This document shows positions 34,774 to 43,120 of a stretch of 64,000 bases of DNA, in pieces. This DNA comes from Flavobacterium nackdongense. GTDB lineage: Bacteria; Bacteroidota; Bacteroidia; Flavobacteriales; Flavobacteriaceae. Both the position numbers and the translations under genes were made by a program. Position 1 is the stretch's first letter. Each line of letters opens with the position of its first letter. Where the stretch lies: assembly GCF_004355225.1 (NCBI RefSeq), contig NZ_CP037933.1, positions 1,178,001 through 1,242,000 of the forward strand, read 5' to 3'. The notes below the pieces were generated by a model. It worked only from the letters and a program-made list of their open reading frames with translations. It was not told where the DNA came from and made no database searches.

Positions 34774-36120
34774 TTATCCCAAGAAAATACTCAAAATATA
34801 ATACAAGATGGCTGCTAATAAAGCCGAAACTGGAATGGTCAATACCCAAGCCCATAATAAGCTTACAGTAACGCCCCAACGAACAGCCGAAACTCTTTTG
34901 GTCAATCCTACTCCAATAATCGAACCAGTAATGGTATGCGTTGTGCTCACAGGAATTTTTAAATGCTCGGTGAAATAAAGCGTCAACGCCCCAGCTGTTT
35001 CAGCAGCCACGCCTTCAAATGAGGTTACTTTGGTAATTTTCGACCCCATGGTCTTTACAATTTTCCATCCGCCACTCAAAGTTCCCGCAGCGATAGCCGA
35101 ATAACAAGCCAAAGGAATCCAAGCGGGCATCGCACCTTTTACACCCAAATCATCATTAGGAAGAACGACGTTTAACCAATCTGCCATACTTTCTTGAGTT
35201 TGACCAGAAGTATTTATATAAACTGCGACCGCAGCGGCAATAATACCCATTACTTTTTGCGAATCATTTCCACCGTGTCCTAAACTAAAAGCAGCCGAGG
35301 ACAATAATTGCATCTTTTTCAGTACGGCATCCGCTTTGTGCAAACTCAAACTACTAAATGTCAATGCGAAAGTAGAAATGGATAAAATTATAAAGGCTAC
35401 TAAAAACCATTTTATATTATGAGATTCAAAAACGACACTCCATAAATGGGAGTCAAAACGGGTTTTTTCTATTTCTTCATAAGGAACCATTTGTTCATAC
35501 ACAAATAAAATAGTACCCAACATCAGCGCGATGGTAAACACCTTTGGCAATACTTTCTTTGTAGAAGCATTCAATAGCCAAATCGAAATCATGTAAGAAG
35601 CAAATGCCCCAACAAGCGGCGCCAATACAATAAAAGCGATGACAATTAAAACACCTGAGGGCAATCCGCCATCCTTGCCTGCCTTGTACCAACTCACGAT
35701 ATCATACCAATGTTGTGTTGCACCATCTGCGGTAACATAACCCCCAAAACCGTGCATGGCTATAGCGTGTGCCAATGCTGCTCCCGCAAATCCACCAATA
35801 AGAGTATGGGAAGAACTCGATGGAATTCCCAACCACCAAGTCAATAAATTCCAACAAATAGCAGCGATAACTCCAGCGAGTATCACCACCAGATTGATAT
35901 CCATCGTATGCGCCGTTTTGGCAACAGTATCTGCCACCCCAAAACCAAAAACCCAATAGGCTAAGAAGTTAAAAAAAGCAGCCCAAAGAACGGCTTGAAA
36001 AGGGGAAAGAACTTTTGTAGCAACAACAGTAGCAATAGCATTGGCTGCATCATGAAAGCCATTGATGTAATCAAAAATCAAAGCCAAAATGATAATGACA
36101 ATAAGTAGCGTAAATTCCAT
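34774..36120 (-). CDS. inorganic phosphate transporter, PiT family
   Basis: A 448-residue inner-membrane phosphate:cation symporter with about ten to twelve hydrophobic segments. The paired family signatures are GFHDAANAIATVVATKVL (N-terminal) and SLGHGGNDSQKVMGII plus VSTTHTITGSIIGVG (C-terminal half). A soluble loop lies near residues 260-290. The DUF47 gene upstream (91 bases away, same strand) encodes the PhoU-like regulator that commonly accompanies PiT, so the pair forms a low-affinity phosphate uptake operon ending at the strong hairpin. Confidence 0.95.
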   Translation of the reverse strand: MEFTLLIVIIILALIFDYINGFHDAANAIATVVATKVLSPFQAVLWAAFFNFLAYWVFGFGVADTVAKTAHTMDINLVVILAGVIAAICWNLLTWWLGIPSSSSHTLIGGFAGAALAHAIAMHGFGGYVTADGATQHWYDIVSWYKAGKDGGLPSGVLIVIAFIVLAPLVGAFASYMISIWLLNASTKKVLPKVFTIALMLGTILFVYEQMVPYEEIEKTRFDSHLWSVVFESHNIKWFLVAFIILSISTFALTFSSLSLHKADAVLKKMQLLSSAAFSLGHGGNDSQKVMGIIAAAVAVYINTSGQTQESMADWLNVVLPNDDLGVKGAMPAWIPLACYSAIAAGTLSGGWKIVKTMGSKITKVTSFEGVAAETAGALTLYFTEHLKIPVSTTHTITGSIIGVGLTKRVSAVRWGVTVSLLWAWVLTIPVSALLAAILYYILSIFLG

Positions 36121-36211
36121 AATTATAGTTGAAAGATTGAAAAAATAATCATTGAAAACAAGAAGTTATAAAACAAAAATCCTGTCCACCAATGGTTAAT
36201 TCCTAAATTAT

Positions 36212-36856
36212 TTACGAATGTTTTACCGTAATAGATTCTAAAACGCTAGCCACACCTTTACATTTATCGGTTGCGGTTTCCAATACCAATAATACTTCTT
36301 TGTATTTGATGATATTTTTAGCATCTGTTTCATTTTCGAAAATATCAGCGACAGCTTTATTGTACACATCATCGGATTTGCTCTCCAATTTATTAATTTT
36401 TGCGCAGGCATTGGTAATGCTTTTCATCTTCTTCAAATCTCTCAATTCTTGAACGGCAGTATCGATATGCTGACATGCTTCAAGATTGATTTCTGTAAGT
36501 TTTCGAATTGATTTGGTAATTTTTCCTACTTGGTACAAACGCATTCTACTTGCAGCACCGTGAAGGTTATCGGCCACATTATCGATGGATACAATTAACG
36601 AGTGAATGTCTTCTCGGTCAAAAGGAGTAATGAAATTTTTACTCAATTCTAAATTAGTTTGACGCGTTATATCCTCTCCTTTTTGTTCCAATTCATCGAT
36701 TTTCAAAAAAAGTTCATCTCGCTCTTTTAGAGGAAGATTTACCGCTTCGTGCAAAATCGAAGCCAACTGCACTAAATTAGAGGATGCTTGTTCAAAAAGT
36801 GGGAAGAATTTTTTATCTTTTGGCACCAAAAACTGAAAAATACTATTTATTGACAT
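36212..36856 (-). CDS. DUF47 (PhoU-like) regulator of the PiT transporter
   Basis: A 214-residue all-helical protein of the DUF47 family, structurally related to PhoU. FFPLFEQASSNLVQLASILHEAV and FITPFDREDIHSLIVSIDNVADNLHGAASRM (a conserved E/DxxxD metal-cluster motif of PhoU-like proteins) are clear. It is first in the operon and is thought to regulate phosphate import through the adjacent PiT transporter. A TAATTTTG -7 box lies 30 bases upstream of the ATG. Length normal. Confidence 0.93.
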   Translation of the reverse strand: MSINSIFQFLVPKDKKFFPLFEQASSNLVQLASILHEAVNLPLKERDELFLKIDELEQKGEDITRQTNLELSKNFITPFDREDIHSLIVSIDNVADNLHGAASRMRLYQVGKITKSIRKLTEINLEACQHIDTAVQELRDLKKMKSITNACAKINKLESKSDDVYNKAVADIFENETDAKNIIKYKEVLLVLETATDKCKGVASVLESITVKHS

Positions 36857-36885
36857 TTTCTTAATGTTTAATTAATTTTAGAGGA

Positions 36886-36893
36886 CAAAATTA
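36886..36893 (-). promoter_or_regulatory. -7 element of the DUF47-PiT operon
   Basis: TAATTTTG on the minus strand, 30 bases before the DUF47 start. The -33 box is not clear. Confidence 0.5.
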
Positions 36894-36925
36894 CTTCTTT
36901 ATTCTATGCTAATGTTAAGTAATTG

Positions 36926-38428
36926 TTAACAATTGGATTCTAACTGAAATTTTCCTAAAAACTGAACCGTTTTCTCGATATCATAATGTAAAATTCGGTC
37001 TTCCTGCACAAATGAAACTTCCTGACGATAGTTTTTTAAAAACTGCTCAATCCATTCGCTTGATTTCAAAGGACGCCTGAATTCAATAGCTTGCGAAGCA
37101 TTCAACAATTCGATTGCGAGAATTCGTTCTACATTTTCCATAACCTGCAAAGCCTTGGTTGCCGCATTCGCACCCATACTTACGTGATCTTCCTGACCAT
37201 TACTCGAAACCATACTATCAACGCTAGCTGGGGTTGCCAATTGTTTGTTCTGACTAACAATGCTCGCCGCTGTGTACTGTGGAATCATCAAACCGGAATT
37301 TAACCCAGGATTGTCCACCAAAAATGCGGGAAGATTGCGCAAACCCGATATCAACTGAAAAGTTCTTCGCTCAGATATGCTTCCCAATTCGGCCAAAGCA
37401 ATAGCGATAAAGTCCAAAGCTAAAGCCAAAGGTTGTCCGTGAAAATTTCCTCCCGAAATAATTTCGTCAGTATCTATAAATATATTAGGATTATCGGTAA
37501 CCGAATTGATTTCGGTCTTGAATACATTTTTTACATAATCAATCGCATCCTTTGAAGCTCCGTGAACTTGCGGAATGCATCGAAATGAATACGGATCTTG
37601 CACGTGTTTCTTCTCCTGTTTGATAATTTCGCTCCCGTTCAACAATTGAATCACCCGTTGTGCAGTTACAATTTGACCTTTGTGCGGCCGAATCGCGTGA
37701 ATTAATTCGTGAAAAGGCTCAATTCTTCCATCAAATCCCTCTAAAGAAATGGTTCCAATCAAATCCGCCAAATACGAAAACTTAACCGCTTTCATCAAAA
37801 TATGCACGCCATAAGCACTCATAAATTGGGTTCCGTTCAATAATGCCAAACCTTCTTTGGATTGCAATACGATAGGTTTCCATCCAAAATGTATTAAAAC
37901 TTCGCTTGAATGGACTTTTTTATTTTCAAAAAAAACTTCACCTTCACCCAATAACGGCAAGGATAAATGAGCCAGAGGAGCCAAATCGCCCGAGGCACCC
38001 AGCGAACCTTGGTTGTAGACAATGGGTAAAATGTCGTGGTTATAAAAATCGACCAATCGCTCGACCGTTTGCAACTGAATACCGGAATGGCCATAACTCA
38101 AGGACTGAATTTTAAGCAACAGCATCAATTTGACAATTTCAGCAGGAACTTCCTCACCAGTACCACACGCATGAGATTTTACCAAGTTTTCTTGAAGTTT
38201 AGAAAGGTTGTCATTAGCAATTTTCACATTACAAAGCGAACCAAAACCCGTATTGATACCATAAATAGGCTTGGATTGCGAAACCATTTTGGCATCGAGA
38301 TAGGCTCTACATTTTTGAATGTTGACCGTAGCTTCCTCAGATAGTGCCAATAGTTTCTGATGCGAAATAATTTCTTGCAGTGTCTCCAAGGAAAGTACTT
38401 CGGTACTTATATAATGTGTATTATCCAT
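36926..38428 (-). CDS. hutH: histidine ammonia-lyase
   Basis: The 500-residue first enzyme of histidine degradation (histidine to urocanate and ammonia). The self-forming MIO electrophile comes from Ala-Ser-Gly in NQGSLGASGDLAPLAHL (near residue 146). YGINTGFGSLCNVKI and the FHGQPLALALDFIAIALAELG and QEDHVSMGANAATKA segments are conserved active-site blocks. Length is standard. No other hut gene is nearby. It is transcribed away from the threonine leader. In Bacteroidota, related lyases may also act on tyrosine or in aryl-polyene-like loci, but the sequence fits HutH. Confidence 0.92.
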   Translation of the reverse strand: MDNTHYISTEVLSLETLQEIISHQKLLALSEEATVNIQKCRAYLDAKMVSQSKPIYGINTGFGSLCNVKIANDNLSKLQENLVKSHACGTGEEVPAEIVKLMLLLKIQSLSYGHSGIQLQTVERLVDFYNHDILPIVYNQGSLGASGDLAPLAHLSLPLLGEGEVFFENKKVHSSEVLIHFGWKPIVLQSKEGLALLNGTQFMSAYGVHILMKAVKFSYLADLIGTISLEGFDGRIEPFHELIHAIRPHKGQIVTAQRVIQLLNGSEIIKQEKKHVQDPYSFRCIPQVHGASKDAIDYVKNVFKTEINSVTDNPNIFIDTDEIISGGNFHGQPLALALDFIAIALAELGSISERRTFQLISGLRNLPAFLVDNPGLNSGLMIPQYTAASIVSQNKQLATPASVDSMVSSNGQEDHVSMGANAATKALQVMENVERILAIELLNASQAIEFRRPLKSSEWIEQFLKNYRQEVSFVQEDRILHYDIEKTVQFLGKFQLESNC

Positions 38429-38584
38429 TTAGTTTTAAGCTTAAGAGGGGTCAAAATTCTGCAAACCAATATTAATAAACAAGATTTTATTAGTAAAATT
38501 TTAAATATTCATTTTTACAAACGCTGTTTTTTAAAATATTCGCAAAAACAGCCCCAAAGCTTTTTTTTATTTTGTGAAAATCAG

Positions 38585-38592
38585 TACTTTTG
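38585..38592 (+). promoter_or_regulatory. -7 element of the threonine operon
   Basis: TACTTTTG fits TAnnTTTG. It ends 10 bases before the leader ATG, so the transcript should start only a few bases before the leader peptide. Confidence 0.6.
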
Positions 38593-38602
38593 AAAAATCA
38601 AT

Positions 38603-38701
38603 ATGAAAAATAACAACAAAACATATCATTCTTCGATAACAGCTCAAACTAGAGTTGCAGTTGCTGTTACTTTCACCACTACATCTACCACTACCCTTTA
38701 G
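38603..38701 (+). CDS. thrL: threonine operon leader peptide
   Basis: A 32-codon ORF upstream of thrA encodes a peptide starting MKNNNKTYHSSITAQTR and ending VTFTTTSTTTL. Ten of 32 residues are Thr, seven of them in the last ten codons. Position, length and Thr run are what is expected of an attenuator leader sensing charged tRNA-Thr: when Thr is plentiful the ribosome runs through the Thr codons and lets a terminator form. The start lies about 10 bases after a -7 element. A hairpin overlaps its stop. The peptide itself probably has no function. thrA begins 323 bases downstream. Confidence 0.85.
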   Translation: MKNNNKTYHSSITAQTRVAVAVTFTTTSTTTL

Positions 38702-38830
38702 GGGTATACATTTTTACATATTATCCAGTTTACCTGCTTTTTTCGAAATGAAGAGAGTTCATAGATGCATAAAAAAAGTTGCATTTAAAATAATATTAAT
38801 ATTTACTAGAAATGCTTGTAAAACATTTTA

Positions 38831-38980
38831 ACCACATAGTTCTGATAGATGTTGCAACATAGATTTTGAGTAATAAATAAAGAAAAAGCTTTGCTTTTAG
38901 ATAGAATTCATAGCTGCTATGTGCAAAATTATTTTCTATGTAAAACTTTTATAGTTTCGAAAATATTTTTCCTATGTGGT
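38831..38980. repeat. MITE-like inverted-repeat element in the thr leader
   Basis: ACCACATAG at 38831-38839 and CTATGTGGT at 38972-38980 are perfect 9-bp terminal inverted repeats of a 150-bp block. Inside are a small AAAGC-TTT-GCTTT hairpin near 38885 and CATAG-CTG-CTATG near 38911. I recall AACCACATAG...CTATGTGGTT blocks of similar size scattered in Flavobacterium genomes. Here it separates the leader peptide from thrA. Confidence 0.65.
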
Positions 38981-39024
38981 AAAAAAAAAAACAATTAAGT
39001 ATAAAATAAACATATAACAACACA

Positions 39025-41472
39025 ATGAGAGTATTAAAATTTGGCGGAACTTCAGTAGCCAATGCGCAAAACATAAAATTAGTCTTAGATATAGTAATCA
39101 AAAAAGCAGCCCAAGAAAAAGTTATTGTAGTCGTTTCTGCTTTTACCAAAGTTACCGATTTATTAGTTCTTGCTTCGCAAAAAGCAGCTGCAAATGACGA
39201 AAGTTACAAAGAAATTGTCGCCGAAATCGAGAAAAAACACTTGGACGCCATCAAAGAATTAATCCCAGTGAGCGAACAAAGCGGTTTGCTAAGCCACATC
39301 AAAAGAATCATCAATCATCTAGAAACCCTATTAGACGGATGTTTCCTTTTGGGCGAACTATCACCAAGAACTTCGGATACGATACTGAGTTTTGGCGAAT
39401 TATTGTCTTCTTACATTATCGCCGAAGCCTTCAAGCAAAACCATAAAAATGCAGGATACAAAGACAGTCGCGAACTCATAAAAACCAATACTAACTTTGG
39501 TAAAGCAGCCGTAAACTTTGAAATTACCAATGAATTAATTGCCGATTATTACGCCTCAAATGAGTCTCAAATCGTCGTGATGCCCGGTTTTATTGCTTCT
39601 ACAGAAGAAGGAATTGGAACAACTTTAGGTCGTGGTGGTTCTGATTATACAGCAGCCATTTTGGCTGGTGCTTTGAACGCTTCTGAATTGGAAATCTGGA
39701 CTGATGTCAACGGAATGTTTACTGCCAATCCAAAAATTGTAAAACAAGCCCAACCCATTGCCACTATTTCGTATCAGGAGGCAATGGAGTTGTCGCATTT
39801 TGGCGCCAAAGTATTGTATCCACCAACCATTCAACCTGTTTTCAAGAAAAATATCCCCATTTGGATTAAAAATACTTTTGAACCAGAAGCTATCGGAACT
39901 TTTATTTCTAACGAAGATAATTCGCATACCAGTCCAGTAAAAGGAATCAGTCATATCGATAATATCACTTTAATCACTTTAGAAGGCTCAGGAATGGTTG
40001 GGGTTGCCGGAGTTTCGAAACGATTGTTCGAAGTTTTATCCAACGAAAATATCAACATTATTTTTATTACCCAAGCTTCTTCTGAACATTCTATTTGTAT
40101 TGGAATCTTGAATTCAGATGCCAACAACGCGGAATTTTCTATTAATAAAGCCTTCCAACAAGAAATTTCTCAAAACAAAATCGATCCTTGTATCGTCGAA
40201 AAAGACCTTTGCATTATCGCTTTGGTAGGCGAAAATATGAAAAATCACCAAGGTTTGAGTGGTCGAATGTTCAGTACTTTGGGTAAAAATAATGTCAACA
40301 TCCGAGCCATAGCTCAAGGAGCTTCCGAAAGAAATATTTCAGTTGTCATCAACGAAAGAGACGTAAAAAAAGCATTAAATACGCTGCACGAAAACTTCTT
40401 CGAGGAAAACACCAAACAGTTGAACTTGTTCGTGATGGGCGTTGGAAACGTGGGCGAAAAATTTATCGAACAAATTAATCAACAAAAGAAATTCTTGAAA
40501 GAAAATCTAAAAATAAACCTAAGAGTTATTGCGGTTTCGAATTCCAGAAAAATGTATTTCGACGAAGATGGAATGCCGCTGAAAGACTGGCAATCGCTAT
40601 TATCAAATGGTGAAACTTCCGATAAAGAAGCCTTTATTTCTAAAGTGAAATCCCTTAATTTACGCAATAGTATTTTTGTCGATATTACTGCAAATGAAGC
40701 TGTTTCGCAAACCTATAATCAATATTTAAAACATAATATCGCCGTGGTAACTTGCAACAAAATTGCGTGTTCATCAGCTTATGATAATTATAAAAAATTA
40801 AAAAATCTGTCTCGTCAATACAATGCTCCTTTCTTATTTGAAACCAATGTAGGCGCAGGATTACCAATCATTGACACCTTGAAACACTTAATCGCTTCAG
40901 GTGATAAAGTGAACAAAATCCAAGCGGTTTTATCCGGAAGTTTAAACTTTATTTTCAACAATTTCGACGAAAATAATTCCTTCCACGATGTGGTAAAAGA
41001 AGCCGGAGTTCAAGGATTTACCGAACCTGACCCAAAAATTGACTTGAGTGGTGTGGATGTAGCCCGAAAAATTCTGATACTTATTCGCGAAAGTGGCTAT
41101 CAAATGGAAATTGAAGACATTCAAAACAATTCTTTTCTTCCAGCAGAATGTATGGCGACAACCAACAACGAGGATTTTTTCAAATCATTAGTGAAACACG
41201 CTTCGCATTTCGAAAACCTTTTGGCTGAAGCCAAAGCCAAAGACAGCAGATTGAAATTTGTTGCCACTTTCGAAAACGGAAAGGCAAGAGTTGGATTGGA
41301 ATTCATCCCGAAAGAAAGTCCGTTCTATAATTTGGAAGGAAAAGACAATATTGTACAATTTTACACAGACCGTTATATCGACCAACCTTTATTAATCAAA
41401 GGGGCCGGTGCAGGTGCTGCGGTGACGGCGTCAGGAATTTTTGCCGACGTAATCCGAATTGGAAATATTTAA
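39025..41472 (+). CDS. thrA: bifunctional aspartate kinase / homoserine dehydrogenase
   Basis: The 815-residue fusion catalyses the first and third steps of threonine synthesis. Aspartate kinase motif KFGGTSVANAQN is at the start, with FGELLSSYIIA and GRGGSDYTAAILAGALNASELEIWTDVNG. Two ACT domains (about 315-465) bind the allosteric effector. The dehydrogenase half starts near 470 with FVMGVGNVGEKFI (NAD(P) binding) and carries FETNVGAGLPIIDTLKHLI and SGSLNFIFN with Lys/Asp catalytic region. Length matches E. coli ThrA. First structural gene of the operon. Confidence 0.97.
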   Translation: MRVLKFGGTSVANAQNIKLVLDIVIKKAAQEKVIVVVSAFTKVTDLLVLASQKAAANDESYKEIVAEIEKKHLDAIKELIPVSEQSGLLSHIKRIINHLETLLDGCFLLGELSPRTSDTILSFGELLSSYIIAEAFKQNHKNAGYKDSRELIKTNTNFGKAAVNFEITNELIADYYASNESQIVVMPGFIASTEEGIGTTLGRGGSDYTAAILAGALNASELEIWTDVNGMFTANPKIVKQAQPIATISYQEAMELSHFGAKVLYPPTIQPVFKKNIPIWIKNTFEPEAIGTFISNEDNSHTSPVKGISHIDNITLITLEGSGMVGVAGVSKRLFEVLSNENINIIFITQASSEHSICIGILNSDANNAEFSINKAFQQEISQNKIDPCIVEKDLCIIALVGENMKNHQGLSGRMFSTLGKNNVNIRAIAQGASERNISVVINERDVKKALNTLHENFFEENTKQLNLFVMGVGNVGEKFIEQINQQKKFLKENLKINLRVIAVSNSRKMYFDEDGMPLKDWQSLLSNGETSDKEAFISKVKSLNLRNSIFVDITANEAVSQTYNQYLKHNIAVVTCNKIACSSAYDNYKKLKNLSRQYNAPFLFETNVGAGLPIIDTLKHLIASGDKVNKIQAVLSGSLNFIFNNFDENNSFHDVVKEAGVQGFTEPDPKIDLSGVDVARKILILIRESGYQMEIEDIQNNSFLPAECMATTNNEDFFKSLVKHASHFENLLAEAKAKDSRLKFVATFENGKARVGLEFIPKESPFYNLEGKDNIVQFYTDRYIDQPLLIKGAGAGAAVTASGIFADVIRIGNI

Positions 41473-41481
41473 ATTACCATT

Positions 41482-41524
41482 GTAGAGACGTTGCGGTAGA
41501 GACGTTGCAATGCAACGTCTCTAC
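41482..41524. repeat. GTAGAGACGTTGCA palindromic repeat between thrA and thrB
   Basis: A 14-base arm GTAGAGACGTTGCA and its exact complement flank one base (41496-41524). A partial third copy of the arm (GTAGAGACGTTGC, 41482-41494) stands just upstream. This kind of palindrome is common in many bacterial genomes. It lies in the thrA-thrB spacer and extends the thrB frame upstream with false codons. Confidence 0.92.
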
Positions 41525-41543
41525 AATACGAAAAAATAAAAAT

Positions 41544-42464
41544 ATGAATGAAATAAAACTATTTTGCCCTGCTACCATAGCCAACCTATCCTGCGGATTT
41601 GATGTGCTCGGATTGTGTTTAGCCACTGCAGGTGACGAAATGATAATTCGAAAATCAGACGTAAAAGGTGTTCGAATTACTAAAATTGTGGGTGCCAATT
41701 TACCCTTGGAAACCGAGAAAAATGTTTCGGGAGTGGCGGCATTGGCACTACTGGAAGAAGTAGAAACAGAATTTGGTTTTGAAATCGAAATCTACAAAAA
41801 CATCAAAGCGGGAAGCGGAATCGGAAGCAGTGCGGCTAGTTCAGCAGGAGCTGTTTTTGGAATCAACGAATTGCTGGGTCGTCCTTTTACCCGAAAAGAA
41901 TTGGTGCAATTTGCAATGCAAGGCGAAAAATTAGCGAGCGGGAATGCCCACGCCGATAATGTTGCCCCTTGCCTATTGGGCGGTTTTACTTTGGTACGAA
42001 GTTCGGATCCTTTGGATATTATCAAAATTGACAGCCCATCCGAATTGTATGCGACTGTCGTTCATCCACAAATTGAGTTGAAAACTTCGGATGCACGATC
42101 GGTATTGAAACAAACCGTTTCGCTGAAAAGTGCCATCACCCAATGGGGAAATGTAGGCGGATTAGTCGCCGGTTTGTATACTCAGGATTACGAATTGATT
42201 GGACGTTCCTTACACGACGAAATCATCGAACCCATTCGCAGTATGCTGATTCCTGGTTTTGATTTGATTAAGAAAGCCGCATACGAAAACGGAGCTTTGG
42301 GTTCAGGAATTTCAGGTTCAGGTCCTTCTATTTTTGCATTGAGCAAAGGAAAGGAAAACGCCGAAAAAATCGCGAAGGCGATGAGTAAAGTCTATGATGA
42401 AATCAATTTGCCCTATGAAATTCACGTTTCGAAAGTGAATGCAGATGGTGTGAGTGTAATATAA
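41544..42464 (+). CDS. thrB: homoserine kinase
   Basis: A 306-residue GHMP kinase phosphorylating homoserine on the way to threonine. The ATP-binding motif is AGSGIGSSAASSAGAVFG (near residue 90), the N-terminal motif is KLFCPATIANLSCGFDVLG, and GSGISGSGPSIFALS is the C-terminal GHMP motif. The frame is open upstream (13 codons), but those come from the palindromic repeat and the MNEIKLFCPATI start at 41544 is normal. Second enzyme gene of the thr operon. Confidence 0.96.
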   Translation: MNEIKLFCPATIANLSCGFDVLGLCLATAGDEMIIRKSDVKGVRITKIVGANLPLETEKNVSGVAALALLEEVETEFGFEIEIYKNIKAGSGIGSSAASSAGAVFGINELLGRPFTRKELVQFAMQGEKLASGNAHADNVAPCLLGGFTLVRSSDPLDIIKIDSPSELYATVVHPQIELKTSDARSVLKQTVSLKSAITQWGNVGGLVAGLYTQDYELIGRSLHDEIIEPIRSMLIPGFDLIKKAAYENGALGSGISGSGPSIFALSKGKENAEKIAKAMSKVYDEINLPYEIHVSKVNADGVSVI

Positions 42465-42525
42465 GAAGTTAGAAATACGATGGCAGTAATCAAAAAGAAA
42501 CGAATAGTAAATTGAAAAAATGTAA

Positions 42526-42939
42526 ATGGAAACTAATCAACTAGTAAATTCGTTTGAAAGAGAACAAAATGAAATACCTAAATTTTATTCCAAAAAAGCA
42601 ATTTTAGGATTTTCGATTTTTTTCAGTTCAATTTTTGGAGGAATTCTTTTAATTCAAAATTTGAAAGAAATTGGAATGAAAAAAGAAGCTAAAACAGTTT
42701 TAAATACTTCGATATTTCTTACTGTTTTGCCATTTTTGGTAGCTTGGTTAATGGAAAAGGATGTTTCTACATATACATTTTTGGCCAATCTAATTGGTGG
42801 TTTAGTCCTTTCTGAATTTTATTTTGGATTATATATTCCGAAAGAACAAATCTTTGAAAGTAAGAAAATTTGGAAACCATTATTAATTTCATTAATAATT
42901 ACAATCCCACTCTTGGCTTCAGCAATTTATTTTGCTTAA
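42526..42939 (+). CDS. small membrane protein inside the thr operon
   Basis: A 137-residue protein with four hydrophobic segments (about 27-44, 64-78, 84-102, 118-135) and a 25-residue polar N-terminus. No recognised family, no catalytic motif. It lies between thrB and thrC on the same strand, 61 bases after thrB and 181 before thrC, so it should be transcribed with them. It may be an insertion that tolerated read-through, or a transport-related partner. Base composition (AT-rich) is lower in GC than thrB/thrC, suggesting later arrival. Confidence 0.6.
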   Translation: METNQLVNSFEREQNEIPKFYSKKAILGFSIFFSSIFGGILLIQNLKEIGMKKEAKTVLNTSIFLTVLPFLVAWLMEKDVSTYTFLANLIGGLVLSEFYFGLYIPKEQIFESKKIWKPLLISLIITIPLLASAIYFA

Positions 42940-43081
42940 ATGTCTAGTTTCAAAACCTCGTTAAGCGTTGAAAAAATATACTAAGTTAAAAGTTAGAAGC
43001 CAAAAAATTTCTATTGAAAAATAAAATACAAGAATAAAAACTATTTAGATTGATGATTCCAGATGTAAAGCAAATTGCTAA

Positions 43082-43116
43082 AAAATCTAAAATCTAAAAT
43101 CTAAAATCTAAAATTT
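43082..43116 (+). repeat. heptamer array before thrC
   Basis: AAAATCT x4 and AAAATTT: five exact 7-base units ending four bases before the thrC ATG. Confidence 0.95.
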
Positions 43117-43120
43117 AGAA

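Larger units (their letters stand above)
38429..39024. other. 596-bp regulatory region of the threonine operon
   Basis: Between hutH and thrA. It contains the promoter and leader peptide of the threonine operon (38585-38701) and, between leader and thrA, an inverted-repeat element (38831-38980). A TACCC-TTTAG-GGGTA hairpin (38692-38706) overlaps the leader stop codon. Direct evidence for the attenuator hairpins beyond this is weak; no other gene is seen. Confidence 0.7.

Noticed and set aside
41505..41543. Upstream 13 codons of the thrB frame
   Set aside because: They come from the GTAGAGACG palindrome; the GHMP kinase N-terminus begins at 41544.
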